Position numbers and translations under genes: made by a program. Positions 57,101-64,000 of a stretch of 64,000 bases of DNA are shown here, piece after piece. Numbering within the stretch: the first letter of the stretch is position 1; the number at the start of each line of letters is the position of its first letter. Location of the stretch: positions 36,768,501 through 36,832,500 of the forward strand of contig JAWZYU010000006.1 in assembly GCA_038380435.1 (NCBI GenBank), written 5' to 3'. The stretch comes from Ryuthela nishihirai (taxonomy: Eukaryota > Arthropoda > Arachnida > Araneae > Heptathelidae). Under the pieces are notes generated by a model. That model was not told the DNA's origin. It worked only from the letters and a program-made list of their open reading frames with translations, and ran no database searches.

Positions 57101-57756
57101 TCAGTTAATCTGAATGGTTGCAGTCTTGAGCAGGTGTCACAGTTTAATTACCTTGGGAGCTACGTAACTGATACTGGTGATGTGCGGCATGAGATTAACA
57201 GACGAATAGGTATTGCTGCCGGGACTTTTAAGAATCTATGGAGATTGTGGTGAAATAGGCGTATACATCTAAAGACTAAAATTAGACTGTATAATAGTTT
57301 GGTTCTTTCTAGGGTTAGTTATGGTAGTGAAACTTGGACGCTGTGTAAAGAAGATAACAGGAAACTAGATGCTTTTGATTCTAGATGCTTACGCAGTATC
57401 TTGGGTATTAGGTGGTTTAACTTTGTAACTAATGATGAGGTTAGGCAAAGGAGTCTGCAACCTCCTTTAAGCAGCATATTGTGCAGAAAGAGACTCCGCT
57501 GGTTTGGCCATGTTGCCCGTATGGATAATTATAGATTGGCGAATAAGGTTATGAACAGTGTGCCTAGAGGCCTCAGAAAGAGGGGGAGACCTAGGATGCG
57601 GTGGGCAGACAATGTCAAACAGGACCTTGTTAGAATTGATGTGCAGTGGCCAGATGCAGCAGATGTAGCTCAGGACAGATATGCTTGGAGAATTAAACTG
57701 CACGGTCTGGTTGGACCTCCGTAGCCCATGGCTGCTTGATGATGATGATGATGATG
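54106..57756 (+). mobile_element. Full-length RTE-like LINE
   Basis: Begins ggcctgtaaatgg and ends with a TGATGATGA run. It is flanked by an 11-bp TSD, agaatgcgttg (54095-54105 and 57757-57767). A 5' untranslated region of about 650 bp precedes a single endonuclease-RT coding region. Length, single-ORF layout and a TGA-repeat end fit the RTE group. Partial relatives lie at 1-598, 58066-60434 and 60435-61521. Confidence 0.9.
54762..57724 (+). pseudogene. LINE endonuclease-reverse transcriptase, four lesions from intact
   Basis: The protein would nick target DNA and copy element RNA there. From about 54860 it shows an APE endonuclease: LGLQETRWTDK, NVICCYAPTED, VLGDFNAKVG (55262-55291) and GSDHYL near 55550. 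The RT follows: DNYRGISLLS, EQCGFRSGRGCVDQIF, VARFVDFKKALDSVDR, TSGVRQGCILSPF and catalytic YADD (56954-56965). A C-terminal region with YGSETWTLCKED and RLRWFGHVARMD ends PPLVGPP-like at 57724. One shift near 54820 and three in-frame stops (55577, 55730, 57251) are the only breaks seen. All three stops fit single transitions. Confidence 0.88.
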
Positions 57757-57767
57757 AGAATGCGTTG

Positions 57768-58065
57768 CTTTCCCCCCCCCCTTCCCTCCTTTATTTTTTT
57801 TGATCGGGCCTCTCGAAAATGTTTTTTTTAAAACCAAATTTGAATTAGTAATTTTGAATATTTCGAACCAATTAGACTAATGAGGGAAACGAAAAGGAAT
57901 TATCAGGTTTTTTTTTAAATTATACATATATCTGCAAAAAAACAGAACCGCATAGAAATTATAACTCGCAATTATTGCATTAAAATCCCAAGACAAATTC
58001 TCAACTTCTGTGAATTTATTTTTAATCTGTACACTGTCAAGAAAAAAGACAAATAAATGGACAAT
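57768..58065. other. AT-rich spacer
   Basis: No gene; C and T homopolymers near 57773-57800. Confidence 0.5.
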
Positions 58066-60434
58066 GTCTGTAAATGGTAGATAGGTAGTCAATGGAAGGA
58101 GAGTTATGCACCAATCCCCTGTGATGATACATAGAACCGGCCACGCCTAGCACCTAATGTCCGACTCCGCCTTCTCCTGGTGCAGACCGTTTAATACCTT
58201 TCAAAAGAGATACTCTCTTGTGGAATAGAACGGAAGCGGAGGGTTGCAACATTTGTGTGGCCTACTGATCTGGACAACTATGGCTACTTTTCTTTTTTTT
58301 TTCTACCCTGCTGAGGAGTGGTCAACCAAACAGGGTCCTGGTGCTGACCATATAAGTCCACTGGACAGATATATGGCTCTGAGCTTGATTATGGATCATG
58401 ATTTTGCTGCACTGGTGGGCTTCTGTGGAGGGAAAATCTTCCGCTGTGTTTTCTGCTTGTCGGTTGTCAGCCCCAAGTGAATAGATTCACAGGATATGTT
58501 TATCAGCTGGTGGATAATCCTGAGCAGAGGATATCGCAGGCACCTGAACTCTTTGCTTCTACTGGCATCGTCAAATTCTACATTGGAGGATGTCTTTCAG
58601 TGTAGATGGCTTCAGACTCTAGTAGTGAAGGTACGAGTCTTTGCCCCATGTCTGCGATTAGAGAGCTGTTTGATATTGTCTCAAACTCTCTCAATAAACA
58701 TAGTTTCTTTAAACATCCCACTAACTATTTTCTCTCCATAGGTAGTTGGAATGTGAGGACTCTGCACAGAGCTTTTTCTCTTGATATCCTCACACAAGAT
58801 TTCCCCCCTTTTTAATTTAAATATACTCAGCTTGCAAGAGACCAGATGGACAGATAAAGGTCAGATTCTTAAAAATAATCTTAAATTTCTCTTTAGGGAG
58901 GGATGATAATAATCATCACCAAGGCGTAGGTCTACTTCTCAGTAGACACGCCAATGATGCTCTTCTACGATATGAATACATTAATCAAAGGTTTCTTACA
59001 GCAAAATTTCCGACAAGCATTAAAGATTTGAATGTTTTCTGCTGTTATGCTCCCACTGAGGATGAGAAGGATACGTTTTACGAACAACTTCAGGATGTTT
59101 TAAATTCTGCCAAACAAGGAGATATTACCCTTGTTCTAGGTGACTTCAATGCCAAAGTTCGTACTTACTCTGACCTTTGGGAAGGGGTGATAGGCCCTTT
59201 TCGTATTGGTAGCTGCAATGGGCAACATCTCATGCAGGTAAGCAAACTCAATGGTTTCAGAATAACTAACACTTTTTACAAACACCGCAACATACTTAAG
59301 TAAACATGGGTTTCACCTGATGGGCCGCATAAGAATATGATTGATTATATATTAATTATCAGCAAATGGGTTGGTTCTGTTAGGAATACCAGGTCATATA
59401 AGGGTTGGGTTGTTTTACCTCTGAGCGGCACTTTTTTGCACACCATGGGCTAAATGGCCAGGTCACATAAACCCCGAAGGCTCAGAGAAGGTTGGGGGAG
59501 GGGATCCACTGGAACAGCTGTTGGGAGCCAGATGGTAGCCTCCCGTCAAGGCCATCCAGCGTTTTCTTTAACGTACACAGGGTATGGCTCTCCCTCACAC
59601 AGGGCCACGGTTTAACGTCCCATCCGACGGACGGCGGCCTTTCCAAGCCCATCGGTGTCCCCTACTGACCGTAGGCAGGGTGAGGAATTTTGCGCAGATA
59701 AATCTCAACGCTGAAACAGCTGGGACTCGAACCTGGGAACTTCAGATTACGAGACTGGCGCGCTACCGACTGAGCCATCCCCGCCCCGGTCATATAGGGG
59801 AGCTGAAATTGAATCTGACCATTACCGTGTCAAAAGTGTATTGCAACTTAAACTTAAATAAATGTTGTGCTAACGTTAAAAAAATTTACCTTTAATACTG
59901 AAGCTCAGAAAGACACAATTATAGCTAAAGCTTACCATGATACTTAGTCATTATGACAGTCATGGTTTGCTTACTACTGAAGTTGAGGGAGAATGGGACT
60001 ATTTTAAACAGGTTATTTTGGAAACTAACAGTACTCTTTTAGGGAAAAAGGTGCAGAGGATACAGAATTATTTAAGTGATAAGGCACTTGAGCTTATTTC
60101 AGAAAGAAGGAACTGCAGGAATGTCCTTAATCAGTACCCTACTAGTCCTAATAGAATAGATTACAGAGAGCTTAATAAACGTGTAAAAGATCAGTTAGCC
60201 GCTGATAAGAATCTTTGGCTTGATGGCTTAACTGAGGAAGCTGAGGAAACAGTTATACAGCACAACAGCAGAGAGCTGTACCAGATAGTTAATGTTTTGT
60301 GTGGTAGAAAACGGACAGGTATACAGGGATTGACGGTTAAACAAGGTAAGGTTATAGAAGGTGAGGATTCTGTCATGGCTAGGTGGGCTGAGCATTTCAG
60401 TTATGTTCTAAACAATGTGATTAGTTCTACTCCC
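58066..60434 (+). mobile_element. RTE-like LINE copy 2, 3'-truncated
   Basis: The 5' untranslated region, endonuclease fragments (NVFCCYAPTEDEKD, VLGDFNAKVR at about 59140) and the N-terminal RT linker to about 60434 are present, with multiple stops. A SINE-A splits it at 59405. It ends at the junction with the inverted copy. Confidence 0.85.
59405..59787 (-). mobile_element. SINE-A, full length, inside LINE copy 2
   Basis: TSD ggtcatataaggg / ggtcatatagggg at 59392-59404 and 59788-59800. Confidence 0.9.
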
Positions 60435-61521
60435 ACCTAGAACAAGGGTAATATCTCCTTGCTTGGCAGAATTTAAAACGTTCTGAAGTTGTTCGTAAAA
60501 CTTATCCTTCTCATCCTCATTGGCATCTTCAGTGGGTGCATAACAACAGATAACATTCAAATCTTTCATGCTTGTCGGAAATTTTGCTGTAAGAAACCTT
60601 TGATTCATGTATTCATATCGTAGAAGAGCATCATTGGCGTGTCTGCTGAGAAGTAGACCTACGCCTTGGTGATGATTATTATCATCCCTCCCTAAAGAGA
60701 AATTTAAGATTATTTTTAAGAATCTGACCTTTATCTGTCCATCTGGTCTCTTGCAAGCTGAGTATATTTAAATTAAAAAGGGGGGAAATCTTGTGTGAGG
60801 ATATCAAGAGAAAAAGCTCTGTGCAGAGTCCTCACATTCCAACTACCTATGGAGAGAAAATAGTTAGTGGGATGTTTAAAGAAACTATGTTTATTGAGAG
60901 AGTTTGAGACAATATCAAACAGCTCTCTAATCGCAGACATGGGGCAAAGACTCGTACCTTCACTACTAGAGTCTGAAGCCATCTACACTGAAAGACATCC
61001 TCCAATGTAGAATTTGACGATGCCAGTAGAAGCAAAGAGTTCAGGTGCCTGCGATGTCCTCTGCTCAGGATTATCCACCAGCTGATAAACATATCCTGTG
61101 AATCTATTCACTTGGGGCTGACAACCGACAAGCAGAAAACACAGCGGAAGATTTTCCCTCCACAGAAGCCCACCAGTGCAGCAAAATCATGATCCATAAT
61201 CAAGCTCAGAGCCATATATCTGTCCAGTGGACTTATATGGTCAGCACCAGGACCCTGTTTGGTTGACCACTCCTCAGCAGGGTAGAAAAAAAAAAGAAAA
61301 GTAACCATAGTTGTCCAGATCAGTAGGCCACACTAATGTGGCAACCCTCCGCTTCCGTTCACTCCCACAAGAGATTATCTCTTTTGAAAGGTACTAACGG
61401 TCTACACCACGAGAAGGCGGGGTCGGACATTAGGTGCTAGGCGTGGCCGGTTCTATGCATCATCACAGGGGATTGGTGCATAGGTAGTCATTCGGAGGAG
61501 AGCTATCTACCATTTACAGAC
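60435..61521 (-). mobile_element. RTE-like LINE 5' end, inverted copy
   Basis: Read leftward from about 61521 it is the 5' 1.08 kb of copy 2, nearly identical. It shares copy 2's private frame break after SLDILTQDFPPF. It ends at the endonuclease motif DITLVLG. Confidence 0.88.
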
Positions 61522-61559
61522 CTCACAACATATTAATTTTGCAATTAGTAAAGAATGAT

Positions 61560-62250
61560 TTGCTCAGAACCTTAACAAATGCAATGTTGTATTTTTGAAT
61601 CCACGAAGCATATGCAGGAAATTACCAGACTTATATAAATATCTACTTAATTCTGATATTGATATGTCGTGTGTAGCTGAAACTTGGCTAGACAACAAAC
61701 TGAACGACTCTGTAATCTGTACCGACAATTATTCGGTTTACAGAAAGAATCGTGAAGGACAACATGGTGGAGTTGTTTGCATGTTTGTTAAAAACATATT
61801 TATCTGCTTTAAACCACCAATGACAATGAATCCATTACCACACGAAATCATTTTTTCAGATATTTTCATTTCAGGTTCTTATCAATGTCGACTTTTTACG
61901 GTTTACATAATGCCGCATTTAGCCATCAGTTTCGCGTAGATATAGATCTTCTTCAATGACATCAAGTATGCTATGAATACTGATCTACCTGTTGTCCAAG
62001 TAGGATTTCAATTTTAATGGTGTCGCTTGGCAAACCCATCATGGGAAGAATAAAGTACAGCGACATGCTATCACTGACTTACAATTGTATGGTCTTCAAC
62101 GACTTGTCCATTTTCCAATTCGATGCCAAAATCCACTTTATTTAGTATTTTGATCCACGACCTGTTTGTCTACAACACTGAGCCCTATGTCATCTCTATA
62201 AGTGACTCTCCACCACATATCCTGATATATTTCAACATGAACGTCAATAC
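61560..62250 (+). pseudogene. CR1/jockey-like LINE endonuclease remnant
   Basis: The frame at 61595-61939 has NPRSICRKLPDLYKYLL, CVAETWLDNKLND and REGQHGGVVCMFVKN, the beginning of an APE-type endonuclease. After frameshifts, a GDFNFNGVAW-like motif (about 62000) and a terminal SDSPPHIL-like motif (about 62205) mark its end. It is a different LINE lineage from the RTE-like copies. Dead fragment. Confidence 0.7.
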
Positions 62251-62559
62251 CTAAAAGCAGATTCAACCTGTAGACGCCACTTTCAGGCAGCCGACTACTA
62301 TGAAACACTTTCAGCTGTCATCCACATGTTCACCAATTGTTCATCCTCCAACTATGATGATTTTACACTGGGCAACAATTTTTCATAAAAGTCATGCCTC
62401 TGAGATAAAAGTTCCCATTTCTTAAAGATTTCAAAGTGCTGAACACGAATATGACAATGAAAATGCAAAATGGGCTAGGATTTCTGTGAAATCAGCAGTA
62501 GTTTCTTATATAAGGGAGTAATACGTACATATGACATGTATCGGTAACACTCCTCTTCT
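62251..62559. other. Unassigned sequence
   Basis: Possibly the worn continuation of the neighbouring remnant. No gene. Confidence 0.4.
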
Positions 62560-63930
62560 ATTTCCGACGTCGCTTTGCCCGTCGCTTTTACAACTGCTCA
62601 GGATCATCTCTGGCGAGCGTCTCATATTTATCAGCCAACATTGAAGTGGACCAGTTTCCCTGGTATCGTTTCTCCATCGTTGCAATGTCCTGGTGAAAAC
62701 GTTCACTGTGCTCATCACTAACCATGCCGCAGTTGTCGGGGAAGAAATCTAAGTGGGAATGGTGAAAATGGATCTTTAAGGACATATTGCAGCCAAGTTT
62801 CTGATACAGAGACAACATGTCCTTAACCAGTTTCTTGTAGTTGTCTGCCCTGACATTCCCGAGGAATTTCGTTGACACCAGACAAAACGTGTCCCAAGCC
62901 TTTTTCTCGTCACCCTGAAGCAGGTTGTCGAACATCAGGTCTCTGAACAGCTCGCAGATCTGAGGACCCACAAAAATTCCCTCTTTAATTTTCGCTTCTC
63001 TGAGTCAAGATAATTTGTCAATACTTGAAAGTTGATGCAGTCTGGTCCATGGCTTTTACGAAGTTTTTCATCACACCCAGTTTGATGTGTAGGGACGATA
63101 GCAGGATTTTGTGCGTTTCTGTCAGTGCAGAGTGTTCCACATTCTTCTCTCCGACCTTCTTCGTGAAGGGAAACTGGTCTCAGAGATTTCCTCTGAGGCC
63201 AGTTTCCCTTCACGTAGAGCAATGTCTTTGCTTAGCTGTCCCATTCATATAAGAAACAGCAGTACTTCGTATATCCCAGCTGCAGATCCATCACTACCTA
63301 AAAGTCACAACAGAGATGCCAGCCACACTTACTGTATTGAAGACAGTTCAACAGCTGTTTTAGGTTGACGTAGGTTTCTTTCATGTAGACAGCGTATCTG
63401 ACCGGAATGGATGGAAGTCGATTTCCGTTATGCAGCAACACCGCCTTGAGACTCAATTTTGAGGAGTCTATGAATAGTTGCCATTCTTGAGGGTCATATT
63501 TGATTCCGAGGGCATTCATGAGGCCATCTACATCGGAGCAGAACACAAGGTCATCTTCCTTTCTGAAGGTGCAAACTGCTCATGAGGAGTTCGAAAAAGA
63601 AGTCACTCTGACATTTTCCTTGAGAAGTTTCCATTAAGTCTTGATCCAAGTAACTCTGCTTTGGCCTTGGACAGCTCCAGATCGCAAACAAAATCTTTCA
63701 TTTCTTCTTCAGTGAGAATGTGTAGCGCAGATGACGCACAGTGGCAGATATATGGATTACCATTAGACACTGAAGGCTGCGGAGAACCCGACGCCGGTTC
63801 CCCTCCCTCCTCATCATCTGAATCGATGGAAAAGTCTTTTGGAGGTTCGGAACGGGAAGACCTTCGACGTTCGGGACTGGTCAGAGAGCAGATTGTATAT
63901 TCGGTTACGCTACTGTCCACTTCTATTTCC
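62560..63930 (-). pseudogene. Decayed copy of an uncharacterised gene amplified in arthropods
   Basis: Reading leftward, four blocks occur in order. An acidic N-terminus has EEEMKDFVCDLELSKAKAE (63920-63603). Next is CSDVDGLMNALGIKYDPQEW with FIDSSKLSLKAVLLHNGN (63546-63298). Then comes YVKGNWPQR and FQVLTNYL (63222-62935). The last block has QICELFRDLMFDNLL, HSHLDFFPDNCGMVSDEHSE and FHQDIATMEKRYQGNW (62971-62588). From memory, these phrases mark a multicopy arthropod protein of unknown function, suspected to travel with mobile elements. Frameshifts separate the blocks. A 23-bp-arm hairpin (63162-63214) replaces sequence at the VKGNW motif. Not functional. Confidence 0.7.
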
Positions 63931-64000
63931 TTGTGATGCCTCCAGAATCAGGTGAAACCATGCAGAAGTAACAGTCATTTGTGTGATTGCTTGGCTCTCT

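Noticed and set aside
60435..61521. Twin-priming inversion of a single LINE insertion
   Set aside because: In twin priming the inverted part would be the missing 5' piece. Here both arms contain the same 5' end, so duplication-inversion fits better.

Overview
This 64 kb window looks like gene-poor, repeat-saturated animal nuclear DNA. There are no prokaryotic operons, rRNAs, CRISPR arrays or plasmid-type genes. Long coding regions are almost all broken transposase or reverse-transcriptase remnants, and tRNA-headed SINEs occur roughly every 1-1.5 kb. The mix of Tc1/mariner, hAT, RTE-like and CR1/jockey-like elements, two tRNA-derived SINE families, and a decayed copy of a gene that is highly amplified in arthropod genomes suggests an arthropod, plausibly a spider or other arachnid. 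That assignment is inference. No intact host gene is recognised.

The commonest feature is a SINE of about 385 bp, here called SINE-A. It has a 5' tRNA-like head with A and B boxes, a conserved central body, and a 3' end of the form aaaacaaccc followed by an AACCC-type tail. I count about 50 full, truncated or fragmentary copies in both orientations. Many have clear 9-17 bp target-site duplications (TSDs). A second family of about 200 bp (SINE-B) has a different tRNA-like head and an ATTT-rich tail, with seven copies or fragments. Short open frames inside SINE-A recur throughout the window and should not be annotated as genes.

Layout: 1-0.6 kb, 5' end of an RTE-like LINE running off the window; 0.6-2.6 kb, a Tc1 transposon split by a SINE-A and a tiny AACC-tailed insertion; 2.9-3.6 kb, a tandem repeat and a large palindrome; 4-7.6 kb, SINEs; 7.6-9.8 kb, a G-rich 40-bp satellite; 10.7-13.0 kb, a mariner-like transposon with long inverted termini carrying two SINEs; 13.4-14.2 kb, a ~300-bp tandem repeat; 15.7-16.5 kb, a minus-strand Tc1 remnant; 16.8-29.4 kb, mostly SINEs, many nested, plus a CR1/jockey-like LINE remnant at 26.3-27.8 kb; 29.5-31.5 kb, a hAT transposon with 8-bp TSD; 33.9-35.2 kb, a small tandem array and the apparent source locus of a transduced SINE; 36.7-41.2 kb, two large satellites (31-bp and 49-bp units); 41.8-42.6 kb, a LINE ORF1 with a PHD-like zinc finger; 44.0-45.2 kb, a chimeric retrotransposed insertion; 48-49.5 kb, a foldback-rich segment; 50.5-52.6 kb, an unrecognised decayed minus-strand coding region split by SINEs; 54.1-57.8 kb, a full-length RTE-like LINE with TSD; 58.1-61.5 kb, two RTE pieces in a large inverted duplication; 61.6-62.3 kb, a LINE endonuclease remnant; 62.6-63.9 kb, the decayed arthropod-amplified gene.

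The most striking observations are mechanistic. A 1.18 kb SINE insertion with 12-bp TSD carries about 600 bp copied from a locus 10 kb away, which fits 5' transduction plus template switching. A 1.08 kb inverted duplication of a LINE 5' end was found. One SINE is flanked by a 58-bp duplication. A tiny element shares its 3' end with SINE-A, hinting at a common LINE partner. Short foldback duplications recur inside unrelated elements.
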